Below, in pieces: positions 1-9,026 of a stretch of 64,000 nucleotides of DNA (positions are counted from its first letter, which is position 1; each line of letters starts with the position of its first letter). The notes beneath the pieces were generated by a model. The model did not search any database. It was given only the letters and a program-made list of their open reading frames with translations, and was not told where the DNA came from. The translations under genes were made by a program, and so were the position numbers. Location: the NCBI RefSeq assembly GCF_000686705.1, contig NZ_JMLJ01000003.1, positions 248,001 through 312,000 of the forward strand, written 5' to 3'. This DNA is from Clostridium hydrogeniformans DSM 21757. Lineage in GTDB: Bacteria; Bacillota; Clostridia; Clostridiales; Clostridiaceae.

Positions 1-1
1 T

Positions 2-256
2 GACCAATATCGTATTGATTATTTAAGAGATCATATAGAAGCTTGTTCCTTAGCAATAGAAGATGGTGTTGAAATGTTAGGTTACTGTCCATGGTCATTT
101 ATGGACCTTTTAAGTTCTGCACAAGGCTTTAAGAAACGTTATGGTTTTGTATATGTAAATAGGACTGATGATGATACCTTAGATATGAAAAGAATAAAGA
201 AAGATAGCTTTCATTGGTATCAAAAAGTCATAGAAACTAATGGTGACCTTAAATAA
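2..256 (+). CDS. 6-phospho-beta-glucosidase (GH1), C-terminal part
   Basis: The reading frame is open from the left edge and holds the last 84 residues of a GH1 enzyme. The segment DGVEMLGYCPWSFMDLLS followed by KKRYGFVYVNR is the typical GH1 tail: the WSFMD-type loop lines the sugar pocket and the KRYG stretch binds the 6-phosphate in phospho-glucosidases. Such enzymes cleave PTS-imported aryl- or cello-type phospho-beta-glucosides in the cytoplasm. The next gene is a LicT-type antiterminator, which fits a bgl locus. The start and catalytic glutamates lie outside the window, so exact substrate is not visible. Confidence 0.85.
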   Translation, partial: DQYRIDYLRDHIEACSLAIEDGVEMLGYCPWSFMDLLSSAQGFKKRYGFVYVNRTDDDTLDMKRIKKDSFHWYQKVIETNGDLK

Positions 257-265
257 ATCACATTA

Positions 266-309
266 AATTAAGGCTCAGAAGGAGTTAACTCTCCTACTGA
301 ACCTTAATT
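266..309 (+). promoter_or_regulatory. Hairpin between GH1 and antiterminator genes
   Basis: AATTAAGG at the left pairs with CCTTAATT at the right, and TCAG and AGGAG pair inside with CTGA and CTCCT, giving a long stem with single-base interruptions and a short TTAACT loop. No T-run follows, so this is not a normal intrinsic terminator. It may be a processing site or mRNA stabiliser, or a structure read by the antiterminator. Confidence 0.55.
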
Positions 310-344
310 ACTATAAATAAAATAAGTATAATGGAGTATTAAGT

Positions 345-1211
345 ATGTATATTACAAAAGTATTAAATAATTCTTTAGTACTTGCAAAAGATAATATGGG
401 CAATGAAATAATTTTAATGGGTAAAGGATTAGGCCATAATCATCATGCAGGTTATAAATTAAAAAAAGAAGAAATAGAAAAAATGTTTGTTCTTCATGAT
501 GAAGTAATTAAGAAAAATATCCTACAGCTTGCCTCCGAAATAGATGAGGTATATTTTAGTATTGCACAAAAAATTATTGATTATGCTATAACAAAATATA
601 ATCTAAAACTTATGAATCATATATACTTAGCACTAACTGATCATATTGCATTTGCTGTGAAGCGTTTTAGATCTGATATTATAATAGAAAATCATTATTT
701 ATCTGAGATTAAAGACTTTAACCCAAATGAATATGATATAGGTGTATATGCTCTTAAAGTAATTGAAGAAAATTTAAACTTGAGGCTCCCTGAAGAGGAG
801 ATAGGAAATATTGCAGGTCACTTTATTAATGCACAACAGGATAACCCATATAGTGATAAAAATAAAAAGGTTTCTAAAATAGTAAATGACATACTACAGA
901 TTGTCCACTATCACTTTGCAATTATTTATAATAAAGAATCTTTCTATTATACACGTTTTGTAATACATTTAAAGGCCTTTGCTCAAAGATTTCTTTCTAA
1001 TCAATCTAATAAAGAGCAAGTTGACTTTATTTATGAACAAGTTCGCATTAACTGTGAAGAAGAATACCAATGTGTGAAAAAAATTAGAACTTATATAAGT
1101 AATGAATATGGTAGAGAGTTACCTGTTCAAGAAGAGTTATACTTAATGATACATATTCGTAAAATATTAAGTGACTTAAAAGAAAGTAGCACAGAGTCTA
1201 GTGAAGATTAG
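345..1211 (+). CDS. licT: BglG/LicT-family transcription antiterminator
   Basis: The 288-residue length matches the family. Residues 1-55 form the RNA-binding CAT domain (MYITKVLNNSLVLAKDNMGN). Two PTS regulation domains follow, about 65-170 and 172-280. The four conserved PRD histidines are visible: H100 (LTDH), H159 (AGHF), H208 (VIHL) and H270 (MIHI), which are phosphorylated by PTS proteins. The protein binds nascent RNA and prevents termination ahead of beta-glucoside genes. A GGAG sits 8 nt before the ATG. It follows the GH1 gene in the same direction; the ribonucleic target must be upstream of the window, since I see no typical RAT site here. Confidence 0.92.
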   Translation: MYITKVLNNSLVLAKDNMGNEIILMGKGLGHNHHAGYKLKKEEIEKMFVLHDEVIKKNILQLASEIDEVYFSIAQKIIDYAITKYNLKLMNHIYLALTDHIAFAVKRFRSDIIIENHYLSEIKDFNPNEYDIGVYALKVIEENLNLRLPEEEIGNIAGHFINAQQDNPYSDKNKKVSKIVNDILQIVHYHFAIIYNKESFYYTRFVIHLKAFAQRFLSNQSNKEQVDFIYEQVRINCEEEYQCVKKIRTYISNEYGRELPVQEELYLMIHIRKILSDLKESSTESSED

Positions 1212-1261
1212 TTGTTAATTTCTTTATCAATAAATAGCCCTAAAACTTAAAATACTCTAAG

Positions 1262-1294
1262 AAAAGCTTAGTGTTATTTCCACTAAGCTTTTTT
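1262..1294 (+). terminator. Intrinsic terminator after licT
   Basis: AAAAGCTTAGTG and CACTAAGCTTTT form a 12-bp stem around a 7-nt loop, followed by T residues. It ends the bgl transcript and can also act on the opposite strand for the hydrolase gene. Confidence 0.9.
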
Positions 1295-1332
1295 ATATAT
1301 AATTTTCCTATTTAATTCTAGATATTTATTTT

Positions 1333-1824
1333 TTAACTATTTAATAAATACTCCAATGCCTCAACACTAATTACTGGTCTTATAAGTTGCATTTTTTTAA
1401 CTTCCTCATACTCAAACCCAGCAATACCATTTTGGAGTAATGATACCTCATACCCCATTTCCTTTGCTCCATTATAAGAAAATAATACACAATATTCTGC
1501 CGCAAATCCACTTATTATAACAAACTCAACTCCAAGTTTTTGAAGTTTATCATTAAGATCAGTTTTAAAGAATGCATTATTATATTCCTTATGAATAATA
1601 ATATCCTCTGGACTAGTAACAATAGAATCAACAAACTCAAATTTTTCAGAACCAGGTCCTGCCCCCACTTCTATATCTAATACCCTAACAACAGGTAGAC
1701 CCTTTTTTCTAAAAAAACTTGATACCTCATTTATATACTCTACTGCATCATCAAATTCCCTTTGACATTTACAATATTCACGGCATCCCTTTTGCATATC
1801 TATTATCAAAAAAGCTACTTTCAT
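1333..1824 (-). CDS. Isochorismatase-family cysteine hydrolase
   Basis: The 163-residue protein has the isochorismatase-like alpha/beta fold. The catalytic triad is readable: D9 in FLIIDMQ, K79 in IIIHKEYNNAFF, and C112 in GFAAEYCVLFS. Members include nicotinamidases, N-carbamoylsarcosine amidases and isochorismatases; the substrate here cannot be named, because the usual GxxTxxCV loop is replaced by GFAAEYCV. It is a single cytoplasmic gene on the minus strand, with its own upstream region and the bidirectional terminator at its end. Confidence 0.85.
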   Translation of the reverse strand: MKVAFLIIDMQKGCREYCKCQREFDDAVEYINEVSSFFRKKGLPVVRVLDIEVGAGPGSEKFEFVDSIVTSPEDIIIHKEYNNAFFKTDLNDKLQKLGVEFVIISGFAAEYCVLFSYNGAKEMGYEVSLLQNGIAGFEYEEVKKMQLIRPVISVEALEYLLNS

Positions 1825-1912
1825 TATTATCCCCCTCTTAACCCACTTTTTATAATAATTATACCATCTTAACCATAAAAAACCATTTAAATAAAGTATA
1901 TACTATTAGGTT

Positions 1913-2119
1913 TTACTTTTGTAACTGCTTATTTAGAAGAAATATATTTTCTATTTCATTTCCTTCCTCATCATAATATTTTACATCTGCTCCTGTTATA
2001 TGTCCTAATGTCTCCCTATCAAGTACACTCCCCTGCATCTTTAATAAGGTTTCCTCATTCATAGGTAGTTGTACTTCTTTTGTCTCATTATCTCTTTCAC
2101 ATACTATCTTTATTCTCAT
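1913..2119 (-). CDS. Small hypothetical protein
   Basis: I do not recognise this 68-residue soluble protein (MRIKIVCERDNETKEVQLPM at its start). It is rich in acidic residues, with no membrane segment and no cysteine pair. I chose the ATG at 2119 rather than the one at 2128, because the AAAGGAGA ribosome site lies about 10 nt from the former and only 2 nt from the latter. It stands alone between two terminator-bounded genes. Confidence 0.6.
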   Translation of the reverse strand: MRIKIVCERDNETKEVQLPMNEETLLKMQGSVLDRETLGHITGADVKYYDEEGNEIENIFLLNKQLQK

Positions 2120-2247
2120 GTATATCATTCTCCTTTGTAATCTTAGTATGCTTCAAGAAAACCTAAAATATTTTACCTTATTAAGTCCCTCCTATTTTTT
2201 GAACTATTGCTACTGAAAACTTATATATTTTTATATAAACATATTTT

Positions 2248-2289
2248 AAAAGCTCTTAATTATATTTATAAATATAGTTAAGAGCTTTT
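2248..2289. terminator. Bidirectional terminator before bceB
   Basis: AAAAGCTCTTAA and TTAAGAGCTTTT form a 12-bp stem around an 18-nt AT-rich loop, with T-runs available on both strands. On the minus strand it ends the ABC transporter operon. Confidence 0.8.
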
Positions 2290-2366
2290 ATTATAATTAT
2301 AATATACACTTATAGGGTCATTATTTTAAATAAATTTTTATTCTATATTGTATACAGCTCTATTAT

Positions 2367-4454
2367 CTATCCAACTACTTCTTTGGTATATTTCTTTCTA
2401 CTGATTAAATAAAATACACCTTGAATTATAGCTCCAATTAAAAGTATTACTATAGATTTCTTCATAATTAATCCTGTTATTTCAGAATAACAAGAAACAA
2501 CGGCATACAATAGATATACTCCTAATCCTCCACCAATTAATATTGGTAAAAAGAAGATTATTGCTAGTTCCTTACTTATTATAGATTTAACTTCCTTCCC
2601 TAAGGTTCCAATTCTATTTAATGATATAATTCTTTCTTCTTCTTCATCTATATCCGATAATACCTTATAATATAAACATATTCCGTTAGCAATAATAAAT
2701 AGCAATCCCATAAATATCATAGTAAACAATCTTATACCCTTTTTATCTAACTGCGCTTTTATAAGCTCTTCTTTATATATAGGCCTATATGATTCTTTAT
2801 CCTTATTTTTGTCAGTTGCTATTCCCCCTAGAATATTTGCTTCATTCCAATAAGAATTATCTAAACCACTTTCTTCTCTTAAATAATTCACTAAATTTTC
2901 AAAAGCTTTATCCCCATTTTTTATATTCATTAGGTGCACTTTCTTTATTGAAGAACTCCTTATACCAGCCTTTAAAACCTCATAACTCTTATCATCCACA
3001 ACAAAGGCTGTTCCTAAACTATAATTTGATATATTTTTAGTATTTATAAAAGGTACACCCTTTTCTTTCTTTATCTTATCTTTACTTAAATATAATTTAT
3101 CATTTTCTCCAACAATCTTTTCATAATCTTTTTTGCTCAATAAATAATCATTTTCTTGTGATGCAATTTCATTAATTTCCTCTAACTGTTTTTCATCCAT
3201 AGTTACTAAAGTAGCTGCTGAATATTCTCCCTCAATTTCTTTATTACTTATATTTATATCAAGAGCTTCGTCTAATTTTATATCTATACTTGTTTCCATA
3301 TGTTTATTGTAATTTGTCTCACTTATAACATTCTTATCACCAAAGAAGGCTAATTGTTCTCCCTCTACTGTAAAAATATTAACTTTTATATACTCTAATA
3401 CACTATACTTTTCTATTTCCCCATTATTTTTCTTTATAATATTTTGAATATGTTCCTTTTCTACTCTATTATATTCATCAGTCTCAACAAACATAATATC
3501 ATAAGGATTATATAAATTTACGTCTTCTCTAATTGAGAAGTAATCTGAATAGCTAAATCCAACAAAAAACATAGCTCCAGTTACTAATAATGAAAGCATA
3601 TATATAAGACTTTTATAACCTAAAAATCTATGAGATAAATTTGATAAAACTAATAAATTTCTATTATATAATTTTGGAAATTTACTTAATAACCTTTTAA
3701 TTAGATAAATAAATGACCCAATTAACATATAAGGACATATTAAAAATGATGCTACAAAAATACCAATCATATAAGACTTACCTCTAAACATTTCTCCTCT
3801 TAAAACCTTAGGCAAACAATATAATAATATTATTAATATTATTAATGATATTATTCCTATTAATAGGTTTGCTTTTCCTATTTCCTTTTTTTTATTAGCC
3901 TTTATAGCATCAATTATAGATACTTTTCTTATATAAAATATATTAAATATAAAATTACCTAAAAATATTAATACAAAAACTCCTATACTTAATAAAAAGC
4001 TTTTATAGTTTAACTCATATAAAATATTAGTTTCTATTAATATTTTGTTTAACCCCATATAAAATAATCTTCCAAATAAAGCTCCAGTTACAATTCCAGT
4101 TAACAATGATGCTATCATTATTCCTAGGTTTTCTACAAATATAAGTTTAATTAAATCCCTTGTTGTCATCCCTAAGGTTAGGTACATTCCAAACTCTTTC
4201 CCTCTATTTTTAAGAAATGATATATTTGTATAAGTTATAAAAACTATTGAAAATAATATTATCCCTATTAATGATGTTTTAACAGATCCATATAAACTTG
4301 ATACTTTCCCTATACTTTGAATTATTATAGAGTTAAATATTAAACTTCCATACATAAATAACATTGCTATAATTAGTGAATTAACAAAATAAAAGGATAT
4401 ATACTTATTAAAATTATGAGTGAAATTCTTTCGCACTATAGAGGAAAACTTCAT
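2367..4454 (-). CDS. BceB-type ABC transporter permease (FtsX-like)
   Basis: The 695-residue membrane protein has one N-terminal helix and FtsX-type groups of helices, a large extracellular domain at about 320-580 and three C-terminal helices, which is the BceB plan. Such permeases pair with BceA ATPases and confer resistance to, or sense, cell-wall-acting peptides such as bacitracin. The sequence LKNRGKEFGMYLTLGMTTRD is the usual cytoplasmic FtsX-like loop. Its ATG overlaps the stop codon of the upstream ATPase gene (TAATG), so the two are translationally coupled. No BceRS-type kinase and regulator lie beside it, unlike most such loci. Peptide specificity is not readable. Confidence 0.88.
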   Translation of the reverse strand: MKFSSIVRKNFTHNFNKYISFYFVNSLIIAMLFMYGSLIFNSIIIQSIGKVSSLYGSVKTSLIGIILFSIVFITYTNISFLKNRGKEFGMYLTLGMTTRDLIKLIFVENLGIMIASLLTGIVTGALFGRLFYMGLNKILIETNILYELNYKSFLLSIGVFVLIFLGNFIFNIFYIRKVSIIDAIKANKKKEIGKANLLIGIISLIILIILLYCLPKVLRGEMFRGKSYMIGIFVASFLICPYMLIGSFIYLIKRLLSKFPKLYNRNLLVLSNLSHRFLGYKSLIYMLSLLVTGAMFFVGFSYSDYFSIREDVNLYNPYDIMFVETDEYNRVEKEHIQNIIKKNNGEIEKYSVLEYIKVNIFTVEGEQLAFFGDKNVISETNYNKHMETSIDIKLDEALDINISNKEIEGEYSAATLVTMDEKQLEEINEIASQENDYLLSKKDYEKIVGENDKLYLSKDKIKKEKGVPFINTKNISNYSLGTAFVVDDKSYEVLKAGIRSSSIKKVHLMNIKNGDKAFENLVNYLREESGLDNSYWNEANILGGIATDKNKDKESYRPIYKEELIKAQLDKKGIRLFTMIFMGLLFIIANGICLYYKVLSDIDEEEERIISLNRIGTLGKEVKSIISKELAIIFFLPILIGGGLGVYLLYAVVSCYSEITGLIMKKSIVILLIGAIIQGVFYLISRKKYTKEVVG

Positions 4455-5209
4455 TATAACTCCCCTCCTATAACGCCTTGAACTTCAAGTATTTTATCAA
4501 AAAACTTTTTTCTGTCCCCACTCGATACAATTTCTATTTTGATTTTTCCATCTTTAATAAATATAATTCTTCTACAAAAAGATGCCGCAAAAGGATCATG
4601 GGTTACCATAAAAACAGTGCTTTTTATTTCATTATTCATTTTACTTATGGTTATCATTATATTATTAGCTGATTTAGAATCTAAATTTCCAGTTGGTTCA
4701 TCCGCAAATATTATAGCTGGATCATTTATTAATGCCCTTGCAGCTGCTACTCTTTGTTTTTGTCCTCCTGAAATATGATATGGATATTTTTTCTTTAACT
4801 CTCCAATATTAAAGAAATTCATAAGCTCACTAACTTTGCTTTCTATTTCCTTAGGATTTTTCTTATCTAAAATAAGTGGCAAAGATATATTTTCTTCAAG
4901 AGTTAAGCTATCTAAAAGATTAAAATCTTGAAATATATATCCTATGTTTTTTCTTCTAAATAAAGCTAAATCATCTTTTTTCATTTTACTAATATCTTTA
5001 TTATTTATAATAATCTCTCCTGAAGTACTCTTATCAACTCCAGAAAGAATATTTAGTAAGGTAGTTTTCCCGCTTCCACTAGGACCCATTATCCCAACAA
5101 ACTCACCCTTATTAATTTTTAAGCTTATCCCCTCTAAAGCTCTAACTTCCTTAGCTCCTTTATATGAATTATAAACCTTAGTTAAATTATTTACATTTAA
5201 TATCTCCAT
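4454..5209 (-). CDS. BceA-type ABC transporter ATPase
   Basis: This 251-residue ATPase carries Walker A (GPSGSGKTT, residues 42-50), a signature SGGQKQRVAAARAL, Walker B (IIFADEP) followed by TGNLDS, and the switch histidine in VTHD. It belongs to the MacB/LolD/BceA class that powers FtsX-like permeases. A strong ribosome site (AAAGGGGGA) precedes the ATG. The permease gene follows with a 1-nt overlap. The upstream DNA contains repeated AAAGAAA and GTAATG elements that may be an operator. Confidence 0.9.
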   Translation of the reverse strand: MEILNVNNLTKVYNSYKGAKEVRALEGISLKINKGEFVGIMGPSGSGKTTLLNILSGVDKSTSGEIIINNKDISKMKKDDLALFRRKNIGYIFQDFNLLDSLTLEENISLPLILDKKNPKEIESKVSELMNFFNIGELKKKYPYHISGGQKQRVAAARALINDPAIIFADEPTGNLDSKSANNIMITISKMNNEIKSTVFMVTHDPFAASFCRRIIFIKDGKIKIEIVSSGDRKKFFDKILEVQGVIGGEL

Positions 5210-5232
5210 ATTTCTATCCCCCTTTATATTAA

Positions 5233-5288
5233 ACCCCTAAAGAAAGTAATGTATAAACCATAGATCTAGTAATGTTTTCTTTATGGTT
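5233..5288 (-). promoter_or_regulatory. Possible operator upstream of bceAB
   Basis: AAAGAAA and TTTCTTT arms flank two direct GTAATG copies, with a second pair of inverted elements AAACCATA/TATGGTTT overlapping. The arrangement sits about 25-80 bp upstream of the ATPase start. I cannot match it to a known BceR operator, so this is only a suggestion. Confidence 0.25.
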
Positions 5289-5339
5289 TTAAAGATATTG
5301 TGTGTTTTAAGATTACACATATCTTATAATATAATTATA

Positions 5340-5374
5340 AAGGAGAATCCATTTTTCTATAATGGATTCTCCTT
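5340..5374. terminator. Strong hairpin between TCS and ABC operons
   Basis: AAGGAGAATCCATT and AATGGATTCTCCTT form a perfect 14-bp stem with a 7-nt loop. The flanks are AT-rich but lack a clean T-run. It lies downstream of the response-regulator gene, where a terminator is expected. Confidence 0.6.
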
Positions 5375-5523
5375 ACATAACCTTACATTTTTGAAAGGTT
5401 ATTGATTTCTATATAACACTTTCATTATAAAACTCTATTTTAATCACTGTTTCAAAGCTTCTCTCTGATTCTATAAAATATAACCAAAAAAGTTCCTATA
5501 TTTGAACTATAGTAATTTTTATT

Positions 5524-6207
5524 TTATAATATTCTAAATTTATGCTGTGGTCTTCCTACCTTTCCATACTCCACTAATTTTTCTAATTTCCCTTCCTTCT
5601 CCATATATTCTAAATATCTTCTAACCGTAACTCTAGCTATCTTTATTTTTTCTGATAACTCTTCAGATGTAAAATACTCTTTATCTCTTTCCTCGATTTC
5701 TTCCCATATAGATTTATAAGTATATTTATTAAGACCTTTTACAAGACCTTCCTCTTCCTTACCTACAACTGAATTTAAAATTAACTTATCTAATTCAGTT
5801 TGTTCGATTTCACTTCCTTTTTTAAATTCATGGTGTCTTTCCTTAAATTGAATAAGGGCCTCTTTAAATCTCTCAAAACTAAAAGGTTTTATTAAATAAT
5901 CTGTAGCTCCATATCTAAAAGCCTCTTGTACTCTACTTGAAGTTTTATCTGCAGTAATTAAAATTACATCTACATCAATCTCCTCACTTCTTAGCCACTT
6001 TAAAAAATCAATTCCATTTTCCTTAGGAAGAAAAACATCTAACAATATTAAGTCTGGCTTCCTTGCCATAATAAATTTCTTAGCGTCAGTAAGATTACCC
6101 ACTGCTTTATACAAATTAAAGCCTTCCACCTTTTTTAAAAATTTTGAATTTATCTCTCTTACCATAGGATCATCTTCAACAATCATTACATCAATCAATC
6201 TATTCAC
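5524..6207 (-). CDS. CitB/DctR-family response regulator
   Basis: The 227-residue protein has a receiver domain (residues 1-125) with the acidic pair D12/D13, phospho-acceptor D57 in LILLDVFLP and the conserved lysine in YLIKPFSF. The C-terminal part is a helix-turn-helix of the CitB class (EELSEKIKIARVTVRRYLEY). Such regulators answer to citrate, malate, fumarate or succinate through DcuS/CitA-type kinases. It follows its kinase gene by 70 nt on the same strand and shares the locus with malic enzyme and a permease, which points to malate or a related dicarboxylate. Confidence 0.9.
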   Translation of the reverse strand: MNRLIDVMIVEDDPMVREINSKFLKKVEGFNLYKAVGNLTDAKKFIMARKPDLILLDVFLPKENGIDFLKWLRSEEIDVDVILITADKTSSRVQEAFRYGATDYLIKPFSFERFKEALIQFKERHHEFKKGSEIEQTELDKLILNSVVGKEEEGLVKGLNKYTYKSIWEEIEERDKEYFTSEELSEKIKIARVTVRRYLEYMEKEGKLEKLVEYGKVGRPQHKFRIL

Positions 6208-6277
6208 CCCTTATCATAAGTATAGTTATATCCTAAAGAACTTCTTTCTAATGCTTATTTAACTATTCTTCCAAAAT

Positions 6278-7864
6278 TTATATAGGTATAGTTATTTCCC
6301 AAAGAACTCCTTTATCTCCCTTTAATTCAATACTTCCCTTAGCCTCTTCAATTATTTTCTTTACAATATACATGCCATGTCCTCTTTGACCTTCTTTAGT
6401 AGTAAAACCTTGCTCATAAACCTTATTTCTGTATTCTTCTTTAATTCCAGGACCATTATCTTTAACTTTTATTTCAATATTCTCTTTATGTTGTACTATT
6501 TTTATATAAATCTCTCCACTTCCATCATTACTAACTGCATCTAAAGAATTTTCAATTAAATTACCTACTATTGATATAATCTCCTCAGATGTCATATAAT
6601 CAGGAAGCTTTGTAAGATTAGATTCCTCATCTATCTTAAACTTAACTCTGCTTTCTTCAGCCTTATTATACTTAGAAAGTAATATTGCTGATAAAGATGG
6701 ATCCTTTATTTTTTTAGTTAAAATACTACTTATTTCATTTCTACTATTAGCCACATTGGATATAAACTGCAGTGCCTCCTCGTATTCCTCAAGCTGTATT
6801 AACCCTCCAATAGTGTGGAGCCTATTCATAAATTCATGATTTTGAGCTCTTAAGGACCACGCCATCTTTTTTGCACCAGTAAGTTCCTCTGCTAGTCTTG
6901 TAACCTCTGTCTTATCTCTAAAGGTAGCAATAGCTCCTACAATCTTACCTCTATCAGTTATAGGAAGTCTATTGGTCATTATTATAGTGTTATTTATCCT
7001 CTGTTCTTTTTCAAATTCACCTTTTCCTGTTTCTAGTACTGTAGTAAGCCTTGTGGTTGGAAAAACATCCTCTATGCTCTTACCTATAATATCACTCTTA
7101 TCCATACTATTTTCACAATGTAATATATTTAGTGCTGAATCATTTATAAGAGTAATTTTCCCTTTACTATCAACGGCTATTAACCCTTCATAAATTGCAC
7201 CCAAAATTCCCATTTTTTCATTGTAAAGCTTTGTTATTTCTTCTGGTTCAAGGCCTAGTAAAGTATTCTTTATATTATTAGATAGTATAAATGCTCCTAC
7301 TATTCCTACTGTCAAACCACTAAAGGAAATTAATGTTATATATAATATTGCAGTATGCTTAGCTTCTCCAATGCTTTCTATAAGTGTACCTACAGAAACA
7401 AAGCCTATTTCATTTTTATTTTCCCTATCATATATTGGAACAAAAGCTCTTAAAGATTTTCCTAATGTTCCAAGGGCCTCAGAAATATATGTATCACCTT
7501 TTTTAACTACCTTAAATTCATCCCCTCCTACAAATTTTTCCCCTATCATCTCTGGATTAGGATGGGAATATCTAATTCCATCAATATCAGCTACTATTAT
7601 ATATTGAATCTGGTCTAAAGTTTTAAGCTGCATATGAACATAAGGTCCAATTTCTCTCTTAGGGTCCTTTATCTTAAGTGCATCTATTACTTCACTAGAA
7701 TGTGCTACCATCTCAGCCACATTCATAATATTAGTTCTAGCTTTGCTTTCAATATTTTTATTCATCCATGAGGCAACAAAGAAAAGAATTATAGATATAG
7801 AAGTAATCACTACTATAATAATTAAGATAGTGAGCTTTGTTTGTAGCTTCATTGTTTTTTTCAT
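6278..7864 (-). CDS. DcuS/CitA-type sensor histidine kinase
   Basis: The chosen ATG at 7864 follows GAGGTGAT with 4 nt spacing and gives 528 residues; an upstream in-frame ATG at 7927 would add 21 implausible residues. The order is: membrane helix, extracellular Cache/PDC-type sensing domain (about 35-165), second helix, PAS domain (about 210-310), dimerisation helix with the phospho-acceptor in QNHEFMNRLHTI, and HATPase domain with NSLDAV, DNGPGI and GHGMYIV. This is the family that senses C4-dicarboxylates or citrate. It sits directly downstream of the permease and malic enzyme genes. Confidence 0.92.
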   Translation of the reverse strand: MKKTMKLQTKLTILIIIVVITSISIILFFVASWMNKNIESKARTNIMNVAEMVAHSSEVIDALKIKDPKREIGPYVHMQLKTLDQIQYIIVADIDGIRYSHPNPEMIGEKFVGGDEFKVVKKGDTYISEALGTLGKSLRAFVPIYDRENKNEIGFVSVGTLIESIGEAKHTAILYITLISFSGLTVGIVGAFILSNNIKNTLLGLEPEEITKLYNEKMGILGAIYEGLIAVDSKGKITLINDSALNILHCENSMDKSDIIGKSIEDVFPTTRLTTVLETGKGEFEKEQRINNTIIMTNRLPITDRGKIVGAIATFRDKTEVTRLAEELTGAKKMAWSLRAQNHEFMNRLHTIGGLIQLEEYEEALQFISNVANSRNEISSILTKKIKDPSLSAILLSKYNKAEESRVKFKIDEESNLTKLPDYMTSEEIISIVGNLIENSLDAVSNDGSGEIYIKIVQHKENIEIKVKDNGPGIKEEYRNKVYEQGFTTKEGQRGHGMYIVKKIIEEAKGSIELKGDKGVLWEITIPI

Positions 7865-7906
7865 ATTAATCACCTCAACTTTAATATGCACAAATCTAAA
7901 TATTAT

Positions 7907-8028
7907 AATTAAAAAACACGGAATCATAGAAGACTCTGAATGCAGATAGAAGGATTAATATAGGAATATATACTCAAATCCTATTATATATCGCTTCTTT
8001 CATTATTGTCTTCCATTTTTCCGTGTTT
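7907..8028 (-). ncRNA. Structured intergenic RNA ending in a T-run
   Basis: On the minus strand AAACACGGAA pairs with TTCCGTGTTT across 95 nt, and GAAGAC pairs with GTCTTC just inside. A further stem is possible between TATAATAGGA and TTCCTATATT. The outer stem is followed at once by TTTTTTAATT. The shape is a multi-stem terminator larger than a simple hairpin, located between the permease and kinase genes. It is either a complex terminator or a cis-acting regulatory RNA. Confidence 0.45.
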
Positions 8029-8042
8029 AATTTAAAATCTAT

Positions 8043-9014
8043 CTATGCACTAGCTTGACTATTTAATTTTTTCATTTTATTGTTTCTAAGAAATTTAAAT
8101 GCATAAGAAACAAGAAACGGACAAAGAATAGCAGATATTACACATGCTGCAGCAACCTGGGCAGTAGCTACTGTTGCTATTGTTGCTACTGTTGGGTCTA
8201 TTGCTGCAACAGCAGCTGGTGTAGCTACAGCATTACCTGCAGTTGATCCTGTTGCAAGACCAATTATAGGCTCTTCTTTAAATAACTTTAATAATATATA
8301 AGCTCCTACTCCAGTAAAGGTAGCTATTACTCCTAATAATATACCAGGACCTCCAGCTTTTATAATAGTTTCAAGATCCATTCCTGCACCTAAAGGAAAA
8401 GAGAAGAATGGAATTAATAACATTTTACTGCTTCCAAGAAATTTTCTCATATCTGGATCTAAATTTCCTAAAATCATTCCTATTACTATTGGAATCATTA
8501 CTGCTACAAGTGACATAATAGGAATTTGAACAAGTCCTGAAGCACCTAACGCAACCAATGTAAAAAATGGACCATCTTTTAAAGACAATAATGCATAAGC
8601 TCCTACATCAGTTTCATCTCCATACTGTGAAGCAAGAGATGCATATAATCCCCCATTACAATTTGTTAATGCTGAAAGAATGGCTATTGGTGATAAACCT
8701 AATACTCCAGCAGGTCCAAAAATTTTTCCTACTAATATACCAATACCAGCACCTACTATAAATTTTCCTGATATTAATATTGCACCTTTTTTGATTGCCT
8801 TTGGTGCTAATTTAAAATTAATTTGTGAACCAATTAAAAACATAAAGCAAGCTAAAATAGTATGTGATGCTTTTGCGCTGAATAATGCCGTTGTAAAACC
8901 ACCAATGTTTAAAACCTGTGGGAAAAATGTATTAACTAGTACCCCTAAGAAAAGTGGAACAACCATCATACCACCTGGAATCTTATCGAGGGTTTTCTTA
9001 ATTGGAATTTGCAT
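8043..9014 (-). CDS. KdgT-family permease, probably for an organic acid
   Basis: The 323-residue protein matches the 2-keto-3-deoxygluconate permease family from its start (MQIPIKKTLDKIPGGMMVVP) and has about ten membrane helices rich in glycine and alanine. Family members import 2-keto-3-deoxygluconate with protons. No pectin or uronate genes are nearby. It instead lies 12 nt after malic enzyme and before a dicarboxylate-type two-component system, so a 2-hydroxy acid such as malate is a plausible cargo. That substrate is inference. Confidence 0.8.
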   Translation of the reverse strand: MQIPIKKTLDKIPGGMMVVPLFLGVLVNTFFPQVLNIGGFTTALFSAKASHTILACFMFLIGSQINFKLAPKAIKKGAILISGKFIVGAGIGILVGKIFGPAGVLGLSPIAILSALTNCNGGLYASLASQYGDETDVGAYALLSLKDGPFFTLVALGASGLVQIPIMSLVAVMIPIVIGMILGNLDPDMRKFLGSSKMLLIPFFSFPLGAGMDLETIIKAGGPGILLGVIATFTGVGAYILLKLFKEEPIIGLATGSTAGNAVATPAAVAAIDPTVATIATVATAQVAAACVISAILCPFLVSYAFKFLRNNKMKKLNSQASA

Positions 9015-9026
9015 ATATATGTCCTC

